From positions 1 through 12,314 of the forward strand of contig CAJLTZ010000076.1 of assembly GCA_905209725.1 (NCBI GenBank): a stretch of DNA of 12,314 nt, given 5' to 3'. Both the position numbers and the translations under genes were made by a program. Numbering within the stretch: position 1 is the stretch's first letter; each line of letters opens with the position of its first letter. The notes below the pieces were generated by a model, which saw only the letters and a program-made list of their open reading frames with translations, was not told the origin of the DNA and searched no databases. The DNA comes from an uncultured Muribaculaceae bacterium. GTDB taxonomy: Bacteria > Bacteroidota > Bacteroidia > Bacteroidales > Muribaculaceae. Positions 1 through 5,832 of this stretch are shown piece by piece.

Positions 1-144
1 ATACGCAAGCGTTTTGCCTGGTATGTGCAGATTGATTTTAGGATTTCGGCCAGCAAGGACTTTTTCAGTGCCCTCGGCAGGGGCGACCGATTTTTGATGC
101 AGCCCAGCAAGTTGAAGAGGGAGCGATGCGTGCATCGTGACTGA
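1..144 (+). CDS. C-terminal fragment of a plus-strand gene, possibly a WYL-domain protein
   Basis: Frame 1 is open from the first base to a TGA at 142-144, giving 47 residues with no start codon in the window, so the gene enters from the left. The segment KDFFSALGRGDRFLMQPSKL resembles the end of WYL domains, which typically close with a hydrophobic helix, a 'G-D' turn and a short strand ending in 'P..l+.e'. WYL proteins are ligand- or nucleic-acid-sensing transcriptional regulators, but the fragment is too short to be sure. The last eight codons (ERCVHRD and the stop) lie inside a dispersed repeat core at 120-144, so the original C-terminus may have been replaced when the repeat inserted. 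The gene converges on the sigma-factor gene. It could instead be a non-coding open stretch. Confidence 0.42.
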   Translation: MRKRFAWYVQIDFRISASKDFFSALGRGDRFLMQPSKLKRERCVHRD

Positions 145-158
145 AATTACGCCTGTCT

Positions 159-210
159 CGCAACTGCACCTCATATTCGGTCTTGCAGGCGAATATGAGG
201 TGCAGCTGCG
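159..210. repeat. Strong stem-loop between convergent genes
   Basis: Positions 164-179 (CTGCACCTCATATTCG) are perfectly complementary to 190-205, enclosing a 10-nt loop. The stem extends four more pairs to 159 and 210 past a single mismatch (A163/C206). It starts 15 nt after the stop of the left-edge gene. No U-tract follows directly; six Ts occur at 226-231, too far for a classical terminator. It may still act as a transcription barrier or as the variable hairpin of the surrounding repeat element. Confidence 0.8.
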
Positions 211-211
211 A

Positions 212-245
212 CCCCTGCGTTAACATTTTTTGTGGGATGGGGTCT
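212..245 (-). repeat. 34-bp dispersed repeat, left copy
   Basis: The reverse complement of this stretch is identical over 34 bp to 12264-12297. It begins aGACCCCATCCCAC, runs through six As and contains the palindrome GTTAAC. The two copies are inverted with respect to each other and bracket about 12 kb. Identity stops abruptly on both sides. I do not recognise the sequence as a described element. Confidence 0.9.
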
Positions 246-303
246 TAGATATGCACAATATGAATCTTGTTCGGGGCAAATTTGCAAGCGAATACCCGAA
301 GGA

Positions 304-894
304 TTATATCGTGAGGATGATATCTTTCTCGTTGGCGATGCGGCGAAGATTAAGTATAGCATATCTCATGCGGCCGAGGGCTGTGTTGATGCTCACGCCA
401 GTGGCTTCTGCTATCTCCTTGAAACTGAGGTTTTGATAGTATCTCATTTTCAGCACTTCGCGCTGGAGTTCGGGGAGTTCCTCGATGAGATATTTCACAT
501 CGTTGCGAATCTGATTGTGCACCATCACATCTTCGATGGTATCTTCGCAAAGCTCCTTGCGATTGAGCACATCGATTTCGTTGAGGTCGGCACTCTGATG
601 GTTTTCCGATTTTTCCTGACGGTAGTAATCGATTATCAGATTATGCGCAATCCTGGAAATCCACGCGGGGAATTTACCATTCTCCGTATAACGTCCTTGA
701 CGAATCGTCTGGATGGCCTTCACAAACGTATCCTGAAAGATATCGTTGGCTATATCCTCGTTCTTGATGATTCGAAGGATATAATTGAAAATTCTGTCTT
801 GGTGACGACGGAGGAGCACATCGAATGCCTCGTTTTCCCCCTCCGCATATGCCCTGACCAATTGCTCGTCGGTCAGAGTAGTGTAGTTTGCCAT
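304..894 (-). CDS. ECF-type RNA polymerase sigma factor (sigma-70 family)
   Basis: This is a 196-residue alternative sigma factor that would direct core RNA polymerase to a specific promoter set. Region 2 lies at about residues 23-95, including the core-binding and -10-recognition part around FPAWISRIAHNLIIDYYRQ (75-93). Region 4 spans about 137-187, with the helix-turn-helix LSFKEIAEATGVSINTALGR (156-175). There is no region 1.1 or 3, and the length is usual for ECF factors. The ATG at 894 gives the standard N-terminus, with 'LTDEQLV' at residues 7-13. No anti-sigma gene follows; downstream are only repeats and a convergent gene, so the signal it answers to is not visible here. A promoter of the housekeeping Bacteroidetes type lies about 110 nt upstream, implying a leader of roughly 100 nt. 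Confidence 0.93.
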   Translation of the reverse strand: MANYTTLTDEQLVRAYAEGENEAFDVLLRRHQDRIFNYILRIIKNEDIANDIFQDTFVKAIQTIRQGRYTENGKFPAWISRIAHNLIIDYYRQEKSENHQSADLNEIDVLNRKELCEDTIEDVMVHNQIRNDVKYLIEELPELQREVLKMRYYQNLSFKEIAEATGVSINTALGRMRYAILNLRRIANEKDIILTI

Positions 895-1002
895 TCTGAA
901 TCTGTTGTTGATTAAGTAAAATTTTTCGATAGGCAGCGGATTTTTAATTTGTGTGTCAGGTGTTTATAATGATGTCGATAAGAGTTTCTGTTTATTATTG
1001 TG

Positions 1003-1034
1003 CAAAGATATATCCAATTATGTCAAATTCCAAA
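1003..1034 (-). promoter_or_regulatory. Bacteroidetes-type promoter for the ECF sigma gene
   Basis: On the minus strand a TTTG (1034-1031) is followed after 20 bp by TATCTTTG (1010-1003), matching the Bacteroidetes -33 TTTG / -7 TAnnTTTG consensus. Upstream DNA is rich in A and T tracts. Transcription would start near 996, leaving a leader of about 100 nt before the sigma-factor start. The remaining intergenic DNA from 1035 to about 1110 is AT-rich, apart from a run of eight Cs at 1098-1105. Confidence 0.6.
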
Positions 1035-1114
1035 AAAAATCAGAAAAAATACGCTAAAAAAAGTTAAACATACAATAATTCGCCCCAAAATCAGTAACCC
1101 CCCCCAGCCCTAAA

Positions 1115-1163
1115 GTCGGACCTGTCAGATAAGTCGGATAAGTCCGATCGATAGGTCCGACCC
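1115..1163. repeat. Period-9 GTCnGA repeat array with nested inverted repeats, downstream of prmA
   Basis: GTC-GA units start at 1115, 1124, 1133, 1142 and 1155. The first four are spaced exactly nine bases apart, and the fifth follows after a 4-nt insertion. Because units occur as GTCGGA and GTCCGA, they also form inverted repeats: GTCGGACC (1115-1122) pairs with GGTCCGAC (1154-1161), and TCGGA (1134-1138) pairs with TCCGA (1143-1147). The array begins about 6 nt past the prmA stop and could fold in the transcript as a terminator-like structure, though no U-run follows it on the minus strand. Confidence 0.75.
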
Positions 1164-1184
1164 AATCCTCAATCCTCAATCCTC
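1164..1184. repeat. Three tandem heptamers across the prmA stop codon
   Basis: AATCCTC is repeated three times without mismatch (1164-1170, 1171-1177, 1178-1184); on the coding strand the unit is GAGGATT. The units encode the last residues of PrmA (R-I-E-D) and contain its TGA stop at 1171-1169. Seven is not a multiple of three, so the unit is read in a different frame each time. Confidence 0.9.
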
Positions 1185-2065
1185 AAGAGTCTGAGTGCAG
1201 TCCAGCGGTTGCTCACCAGACGACCGGTCTCCTTGAGGCCATATCCGGCGGCTGCTTCCTCAATCATCGGCACATCCTCCTCATAGAATCCGCTCAGCAG
1301 CATTGTGCCTCCTTTCTTGAGGCGCGAAGCATAAGAAGCGATGTCGTTGAGGATTATGTTCCGGTTGATGTTGGCGAAGAGATAGTCGGTAGGCGCAATA
1401 TTCTCAAGTGCCGATGCGTCTCCATGGATGAGGTTGATATCCACATTGTTGAGGCGTGCATTTTCCACTGCGTTGTCGTAGGCGGGTTTGTCGATCTCGA
1501 TTCCGAAGGTGTCGGCTGCGCCTCTCATCTTGGCAAGAATGGCAAGGATGCCGGTGCCGGTGCCCATATCAATCACACTTTTACCCTTCATGTCAGATGC
1601 GAGGATATGGCTCACCATCTGCGATGTGGTGTCATGGTGGCCGGTTCCGAATGCCATCTTAGGGTCGATGAGAATGTCATATCTGGCATTAGGCACATCC
1701 TTATGGAAAGATGAATGGATCACGCATTCGTTGCCGATCAGGATTGGTTTGAAGTAATGTTTTTCCCATTCCTCATTCCAGTCCTGTCCCTTCACAATTG
1801 TGCTCTCAATCCGGAAATCCACGGGTATCGGGAAATCTGCAAGAGTGTCTTTGACAATTTTGTCAATCCGGCTATCGCTGTCATTTTCGGCTTTACCGTC
1901 GGCTTCTATATTATTATAGGAGTCAGCCTTTATATATGCGGTGAGGCCTCGGTCGTCAGGCTCAAACGATTCAAAACCGGCGTCGGCAAGAAATGCAGCG
2001 GCGAGGTCGGTGATATCCTGATTGCAGGGAGTGCAGTCAATTCTTACGGAATAGTAATCATTCAT
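1169..2065 (-). CDS. prmA: Ribosomal protein L11 methyltransferase
   Basis: This is a SAM-dependent methyltransferase of 298 residues that trimethylates ribosomal protein L11 in the cytoplasm. The N-terminal L11-recognition domain covers about residues 1-90, followed by the family signature DWNEEWEKHYFKP (95-107). The Rossmann methyltransferase domain contains DPKMAFGTGHHDTT (134-147), the SAM-binding glycine loop DMGTGTGIL (166-174) and NINRNII (232-238), which takes the place of the usual catalytic-site 'NI(L/R)N' motif. Length is normal. The ATG at 2065 is preceded by a good promoter giving a leader of only about 16 nt. The C-terminus ends within a heptanucleotide tandem repeat. It is transcribed alone as far as can be seen, since a long palindrome separates it from the genes upstream. 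Confidence 0.96.
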   Translation of the reverse strand: MNDYYSVRIDCTPCNQDITDLAAAFLADAGFESFEPDDRGLTAYIKADSYNNIEADGKAENDSDSRIDKIVKDTLADFPIPVDFRIESTIVKGQDWNEEWEKHYFKPILIGNECVIHSSFHKDVPNARYDILIDPKMAFGTGHHDTTSQMVSHILASDMKGKSVIDMGTGTGILAILAKMRGAADTFGIEIDKPAYDNAVENARLNNVDINLIHGDASALENIAPTDYLFANINRNIILNDIASYASRLKKGGTMLLSGFYEEDVPMIEEAAAGYGLKETGRLVSNRWTALRLLRIED

Positions 2066-2087
2066 GGTGCGAACATTTATGCGACTC

Positions 2088-2119
2088 CAAAATTACGAAA
2101 TATCGGCGAAACTGCCAAA
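2088..2119 (-). promoter_or_regulatory. Bacteroidetes-type promoter for prmA
   Basis: On the minus strand TTTG (2119-2116) is followed after 20 bp by TAATTTTG (2095-2088), a full match to TAnnTTTG with the same spacing as the sigma-gene promoter. Transcription would start near 2081, about 16 nt before the prmA ATG. Confidence 0.65.
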
Positions 2120-2233
2120 AATGAAACTGGCTGATACCCGTCGGAGCAACAATAAGGCCATGCCTTGCGGCACAGCCTCTCGAGGACGAGCGGAAGAGTC
2201 AATGACAACTCCGATATCGTTATTTCTGTGGGT

Positions 2234-2411
2234 TAAGTATGACGCCGAAATTATTTAATGTATTGATTAGTCAACGCATCTTTTGGCGTCTTTTCGGCGC
2301 TTTGTGCGACTCCGCTCAGTCACGATGCCCGCATCGCTCCTTCTCGGACTCACACAAATCACTCGAAAATACACTCAAAATATGCATTAACTAATTTGCG
2401 GGTCATACTTA
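2234..2411. repeat. 178-bp imperfect palindromic element (MITE-like)
   Basis: The ends TAAGTATGAC (2234-2243) and GTCATACTTA (2402-2411) are perfect inverted repeats, and similarity continues inward along both arms to a centre at CGATGC-CC-GCATCG (2323-2336). The left arm has about 14 extra bases (near 2262-2275). Recognisable paired blocks are TTTAATG/CATTAAC, GCATCTTTTG/CAAAATATGC and TTGTGCGACTCCG/CGGACTCACACAA. The centre (2316-2340) matches 120-144 at 24 of 25 positions. It lies 17 nt after the stop of the 116-aa gene and about 115 bp before the prmA promoter, so it could insulate the two units. No coding sequence and no convincing target duplication were seen. Positions 2120-2233 hold nothing I can identify. 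Confidence 0.75.
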
Positions 2412-2427
2412 TCGCTTGTGGATACTG

Positions 2428-2778
2428 TTATTTTTTTCTTAAGCTTCCAATTATCTTAAAGATTTTCTTGCCTGTGCCCACAATTGAGATCCCGGCCAGC
2501 ACGGCGTCGATGAGCGGAAGGTGCGACATGAGTTTGCCGGCCATAGTGCCAACTGTGGCCACTTTCGAGAGAGTGCTGTTGTCTCCCTCTTTTTCTTTGC
2601 TTGCAAATGGATTGCGCAATTTGCGAAGCGACTGGTTTACCTTCTCTTTGCTGAATTCCTTGCGGAGCGCCATCAATGCGCGTTGATAGCGGATCTCTTC
2701 TATGGTGTATCCCGCGAATGCCTCAGCCTTCTCAAGGGCAGTCTCAGCGGCATCCGGTTTGGATGATTTCTTTTTCAT
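2428..2778 (-). CDS. Conserved-looking small protein of unknown family, last gene of a YtxH/holin-family cluster
   Basis: The 116-residue product has a charged, helix-prone N-terminal two thirds rich in Lys and Glu (about 1-65), a short acidic and polar linker (KEKEGDNST, 61-69), and a C-terminal amphipathic to hydrophobic segment (about 74-113) with many Gly, Ile and Leu ending in basic residues. The hydrophobic part could associate with the membrane but is interrupted by charged residues. I do not recognise the family. It follows the holin-family gene by 45 nt and is probably co-transcribed. Its position corresponds to yqjK after yqjE in enterobacteria, which is only a positional analogy. 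It ends 16 nt before a long palindrome that may stop transcription. Confidence 0.75.
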   Translation of the reverse strand: MKKKSSKPDAAETALEKAEAFAGYTIEEIRYQRALMALRKEFSKEKVNQSLRKLRNPFASKEKEGDNSTLSKVATVGTMAGKLMSHLPLIDAVLAGISIVGTGKKIFKIIGSLRKK

Positions 2779-2823
2779 CTTTTCAGAATTTAAATGATAA
2801 TGGATAATGTGCTGTCCGTTAGT

Positions 2824-3180
2824 TTAATGCTTTTTGTCGAAGAAGATGCGGGTGAGCATCTTGGCGATAGGATTAAGCAGGATGGGACGCCGGAAAAAGT
2901 AAAGAAGCAATAGAAGAAGCAATCCGCAGCCGGCCGATGCGAGATAGGCGAGGGCCGGACACATTATCATCTTAAAGAGCTCGGCAATCACGAAGGCAAG
3001 CATTACGAGTACCACCAGTCCGAGCAACAGGCATATGAATCCTATTATCAGCGTGGAAAGCAACATGGTGAGCTTCTCGGCAAAGGTGAGTTTTGCGTAT
3101 TCAATCTCAAGTTCAAGCCAATTCCGCGATTCTTTGATCAGGTCGCGGATATCGTCAACGAATTTCAGTTTCATAGTCAT
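2824..3180 (-). CDS. Phage-holin-family / YqjE-like inner-membrane protein
   Basis: This 118-residue protein has an amphipathic N-terminal helix (about 8-36), two strong membrane segments (about 39-68 and 75-96) separated by a short turn, and a basic C-terminal tail. This matches the Phage_holin_3_6 / YqjE (DUF1469) family, small membrane proteins often found in stress-response operons; despite the name they are not shown to lyse cells. The start may be either of two ATGs two codons apart (3180 or 3174). It follows the YtxH pair after a 109-bp gap containing a stem-loop and precedes the 116-aa gene. Role in membrane or envelope stress is inferred from family and context. Confidence 0.85.
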   Translation of the reverse strand: MTMKLKFVDDIRDLIKESRNWLELEIEYAKLTFAEKLTMLLSTLIIGFICLLLGLVVLVMLAFVIAELFKMIMCPALAYLASAGCGLLLLLLLYFFRRPILLNPIAKMLTRIFFDKKH

Positions 3181-3224
3181 AAATTTTGGGATATGCCGGG
3201 GAGCACTCCGGTAAGATAATAGAA

Positions 3225-3270
3225 GAATGTGGACTTGGAGGCAATGTAAGTGCCTGCAAAGCCCACATTC
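3225..3270. other. Stem-loop in the gap between the YtxH pair and the holin-family gene
   Basis: GAATGTGG (3225-3232) pairs with CCACATTC (3263-3270), and inside it AGGCA (3239-3243) pairs with TGCCT (3251-3255) around a 7-nt loop. On the minus strand it follows the YtxH stop by about 19 nt and is trailed by a pyrimidine-rich TTCTATTATCTT stretch, so it may act as a partial terminator or as an RNA end-protecting structure setting the ratio of YtxH to downstream proteins. A smaller GC-rich hairpin lies at about 3196-3211. Confidence 0.55.
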
Positions 3271-3289
3271 TTTATGATAAGTTCAGATA

Positions 3290-3484
3290 TTACTGTTCTG
3301 CGCCGGCGAGTTCGGCCACGAGGGCGTCAACTTCGTCGTCAGAGAGTTTATAGCCATGCTTGCGCAGGATGGCTGCTATTTTGCCGCGCACTTCCTCTCC
3401 CTTGGCAGGAGCAAAGAGAAGAGCGGCTCCGCATCCCACGATTGCGCCGCCCACAAAGGCGGATATTAATGTAAGGGCTTTCAT
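3290..3484 (-). CDS. YtxH-domain small membrane protein (second of a tandem pair)
   Basis: The 64-residue product opens with a single Gly/Ala-rich membrane segment (about 5-25, including FVGGAIVGCGAALLFAP) followed by the YtxH hallmark 'APAKGEEVRGKI' (25-36) and a short charged tail with an acidic helix. YtxH proteins are small general-stress membrane proteins of unclear biochemical role. It begins 14 nt after the stop of the other YtxH gene and clearly resembles it in length, membrane segment and 'AP.KGE..R.KI' motif, so the two look like an old tandem duplication. Compared with its partner it has a cysteine in the membrane segment (Cys18). Confidence 0.88.
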   Translation of the reverse strand: MKALTLISAFVGGAIVGCGAALLFAPAKGEEVRGKIAAILRKHGYKLSDDEVDALVAELAGAEQ

Positions 3485-3498
3485 GTTGCGTTTCCTTT

Positions 3499-3702
3499 TT
3501 AGATATGCTTCTCAATCTGGTCCTCAATCTCGTCAACAAGTTCCTCCATCTTGTTCTTCTTCAGGCAAATGCCTTTCTCTTTAAGAACATCGATGATTTT
3601 CTTGCGGGTGTCCTCTCCCTTTTCGGGGGCGAGAAGAAGTCCTACTGCTGCGCCTGCTACGGCACCACCAATCACTGAAAGAATTACGTGTAGAGGTTTC
3701 AT
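3499..3702 (-). CDS. YtxH-domain small membrane protein (first of a tandem pair)
   Basis: The product has 67 residues with one membrane segment (about 6-24, Gly/Ala/Val-rich), the YtxH motif 'APEKGEDTRKKI' (25-36) and a highly charged C-terminal helix rich in Lys, Glu and Asp that may form a coiled coil. It is the first gene of the cluster running YtxH, YtxH, holin-family, 116-aa protein. About 180 bp lie between it and the DUF3332 gene upstream, enough for its own promoter. That gap shows a TTTG at 3825-3822 followed about 18 bp on by a poor -7 match, too weak to call. Confidence 0.88.
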   Translation of the reverse strand: MKPLHVILSVIGGAVAGAAVGLLLAPEKGEDTRKKIIDVLKEKGICLKKNKMEELVDEIEDQIEKHI

Positions 3703-3883
3703 TTTTTATGGTTTTTATAGAGTTTGAATTTTCTTTTCCGCTGTGCAATCCGTCCGGACATGGGCGTATGACTGTCACAGTTATATTAACTTAACAATTT
3801 TTAGGCCAAAAAGGATAATTACAAATGCGATTTTTTTATGTCAATCTTCTTGTCATCATTGCAGAGGAGTGCAAATCAGCGTA

Positions 3884-4432
3884 TTATCTCTGAGCCATCA
3901 TTGCCTGCGAGCATTCGGCCTGATAAGCCATCAGTCCGCGCTGTGAGAGTTCCACCATGCGCATCTCGCCGTCGGCGCCGATCATCTTCACATGTGAGTC
4001 ATCGATGAATGTCATGAAGGGAACGTTTTCTCCTTCTGCATTCTCGAATGCCCAGGTCTGTGTCTCTTCGATAAAGTTGAGGCGTGTCTTCTGACCGGTA
4101 GGCTCGAAGGTGATGGTATATCCTTTGCCGTCGCAGTCGATGAGATAGCGGCCCTGCTCGGTGTCTACGGCCTTGGTGCTGGCTGTGAGTGGATTGTTGC
4201 CGCTCCAGAATTCGATTGAGTTCACTACAAGGATGTCGGCCAAGGCTGTCACCTCATATACCGGAAGAATCCAGAAGGCGAAAAACACAAGTTCGTTGAC
4301 GAATTTGCTGCCTATCGACTTGTTCCAGCTCAACACCTTGTTGGTCAGTCCGAACGATCCGATGCAAGAGGTGAAGGTAAGCGACGCGCCGGCAAGCATC
4401 ACGGCTGCTGTGGCTATCTTTATTTTTTTCAT
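3884..4432 (-). CDS. DUF3332-family lipoprotein
   Basis: From the ATG at 4432 the product has 182 residues. It starts with a lipoprotein signal peptide: basic MKKIKIA, a hydrophobic stretch, then FTSC with the lipidated cysteine at residue 23. The following block LTNKVLSWNKSIGSKFVNEL (29-48), a hydrophobic stretch (48-70) and SIEFWSGNNPL (72-82) are typical of the DUF3332 family, found widely in Bacteroidetes with no known function. The C-terminal half (about 90-175) looks like beta strands. An in-frame TTG at 4543 would add 37 residues in front of the signal peptide and is unlikely. It lies 107 nt after umuC. A TAATTTCG at 4520-4513 is one base off the -7 consensus but has no good -33 partner. 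Confidence 0.9.
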   Translation of the reverse strand: MKKIKIATAAVMLAGASLTFTSCIGSFGLTNKVLSWNKSIGSKFVNELVFFAFWILPVYEVTALADILVVNSIEFWSGNNPLTASTKAVDTEQGRYLIDCDGKGYTITFEPTGQKTRLNFIEETQTWAFENAEGENVPFMTFIDDSHVKMIGADGEMRMVELSQRGLMAYQAECSQAMMAQR

Positions 4433-4539
4433 TTTGATATAGTGGTTTTTTTCCTGAAAAATTATTTGGGGAGTGCGAAGTGTCGTTGTTGCCTTCTCCA
4501 TATAACAATTTCCGAAATTAATAAAAAGTTTTTGATTAT

Positions 4540-5820
4540 TCAACCTTTCGGGCGCTTTTTCTTGCTGCCGAGGTCGGGAGGGGGACCAAAGGAGGAGGAA
4601 TAGCCGTCGTTATGGCCGATGATTCCCGGTGTTATCTCTGTGGCGAGACGCATAATATGTCGGCTTGTGCCGGCATTCAGTGAGTCAATCACCCCCATCA
4701 GATGTTTTGAGCGTCGACGGTCTTCGATCGATATCCCCGATTCGTCGAAAAGCGAAGGTGACGCCACGCCGGCCCGTATGATTCCGTTAAGCACCACACC
4801 TCCTCTTTTATAACCAAATTCAGGACGATAGATTTTTTCGAGAAGCATCTCGGCGGCATTGGAAATAATCGCCGCGTCGCTCGCCGGCGGGTCAAAGTGC
4901 ATGGTGAGGTAGGGATTGTAGGTTCCTTGCTCTGTATGGAAGCGGTTGGTGGTAAGGAACACTCCGATTTCCCGGGCCTCTCCTCCCATGATGCGCAGAC
5001 GTTTCGACACATGTGCGCTGTAGATGGCTATTCGGGCGCGGAGAAGTTCGAGGTCGTAGACATCTTCGGGGAAGGTGCGGGTCTCGCTGATTGATTCCTG
5101 AAGCACAGCATCGACATGGCTGAGTTCGATGCAGGATTCCCCGTGCAGCTCCATCCACGACCTTTCGCCATTGACGCCCAACTTCCCGCGCACCCATGCG
5201 CGCGGCCGAGAAGCGAAGTCGCCTACAGTATAGATACCACAGCTGTAAAGTCTTTTGCTTAGACGACGGCCAATTCCCCAAAGGTCGCCTATAGGCATCT
5301 GCTGAAGGATTGCTGTTATCTGGTCGGGATCGCGGAGCACGCGCACGCTCTGTCCAGCTTTTTTGCCTGTCTCAGTGGCGATTTTGGCAAGAGTCTTGGT
5401 CGCGGCGAAGCCAATTGTCACCGGTATGTGGCATTCCTCCATGCACGCGCGGCGGATCTCCTCGCCGATGACAGGCAGCACCTCCTCTGGGATACCATCC
5501 ATCAGGAGAAACGACTCGTCAACACTATAGTCGAGGGTGCGCGGGGCATAGCGGCGAAGAATCTCGTGGATACGCAGGCTTATCTCGCGATAAAGGATGT
5601 GATTGCCGGAAAGTGCGATTACCTGCCCACTGGCAAGCATGTCGCGAATCTCGAACGCTGGTTGACCCATGCGCACGCCGAGACGTTTCGACTCATTGCT
5701 GCGTGCCACCACACAGCCGTCGTTATTGCTAAGCACCACGACGGCTTTCCCCTCGAGCGAAGGGTCGATGCTGCGCTCGCAGCTCACGAAGAAATTGTTG
5801 CAGTCGGCCAGTCCTATCAT
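4540..5820 (-). CDS. umuC: Y-family DNA polymerase, UmuC type
   Basis: This 426-residue translesion polymerase would copy past damaged template bases. The N-terminal catalytic core contains the first metal-binding aspartate in GLADCNNFF (Asp6) and the second acidic pair in YSVDESF (Asp101, Glu102). The substrate-contacting stretch SNNDGCVVARS (31-41) is typical of UmuC. A thumb helix-hairpin-helix lies near IGDLWGIGRRLSKRLYSCGI (177-196), and the little-finger domain follows (about 235-360). The tail ends in Lys/Pro-rich residues (GSKKKRPKG) and lacks the C-terminal motif common in many UmuC proteins. The start is the ATG at 5820, sharing one base with the recQ stop (TGATG), so translation is probably coupled. 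A TTG one codon upstream is not needed. No umuD lies beside it, which is unusual for a UmuC-type protein. Confidence 0.93.
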   Translation of the reverse strand: MIGLADCNNFFVSCERSIDPSLEGKAVVVLSNNDGCVVARSNESKRLGVRMGQPAFEIRDMLASGQVIALSGNHILYREISLRIHEILRRYAPRTLDYSVDESFLLMDGIPEEVLPVIGEEIRRACMEECHIPVTIGFAATKTLAKIATETGKKAGQSVRVLRDPDQITAILQQMPIGDLWGIGRRLSKRLYSCGIYTVGDFASRPRAWVRGKLGVNGERSWMELHGESCIELSHVDAVLQESISETRTFPEDVYDLELLRARIAIYSAHVSKRLRIMGGEAREIGVFLTTNRFHTEQGTYNPYLTMHFDPPASDAAIISNAAEMLLEKIYRPEFGYKRGGVVLNGIIRAGVASPSLFDESGISIEDRRRSKHLMGVIDSLNAGTSRHIMRLATEITPGIIGHNDGYSSSFGPPPDLGSKKKRPKG

Positions 5821-5832
5821 CAATCATCAATC
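5816..5832. repeat. Tandem heptamer at the recQ stop / umuC start
   Basis: ATCATCA occurs at 5816-5822 and 5823-5829, followed by ATC at 5830-5832; on the coding strand the unit is TGATGAT. It encodes the final Asp-Asp of RecQ, its TGA stop and the umuC ATG, so the repeat unit provides the coupling junction itself. Confidence 0.75.

Larger units (their letters stand above)
120..245. repeat. Composite palindromic repeat element, copy 1
   Basis: This stretch combines three modules. The first is a 25-bp core at 120-144 with an internal GATGC-N-GCATC palindrome, matching the centre of the element at 2234-2411 at 24 of 25 positions on the opposite strand. The second is a long perfect hairpin at 159-210. 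The third is a 34-bp segment at 212-245 that recurs exactly, inverted, at 12264-12297. The element lies between two convergent genes and encodes nothing recognisable. It is probably a non-autonomous repeat (MITE- or REP-like), but no transposase, terminal repeats or target duplication could be established. Confidence 0.65.

Noticed and set aside
217..226. Possible integron attC or recombination core around GTTAAC
   Set aside because: The bases do not fit the GTTRRRY/RYYYAAC core and no integrase is present.
270..300. TTCGGG...CCCGAA stem-loop just after the sigma-factor stop, as terminator
   Set aside because: Only six pairs, an 19-nt loop and no U-tract on the minus strand; too weak to annotate.
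2136..2230. tRNA or small RNA in the gap before the prmA promoter
   Set aside because: No T-arm consensus, no cloverleaf pairing and no promoter/terminator pair could be found; only a short CGGAG/CTCCG pairing at the ends.
4433..4543. N-terminal extension of the DUF3332 protein from a TTG
   Set aside because: It would place 37 residues before a typical lipoprotein signal peptide and overlap the end of umuC; the ATG at 4432 fits better.
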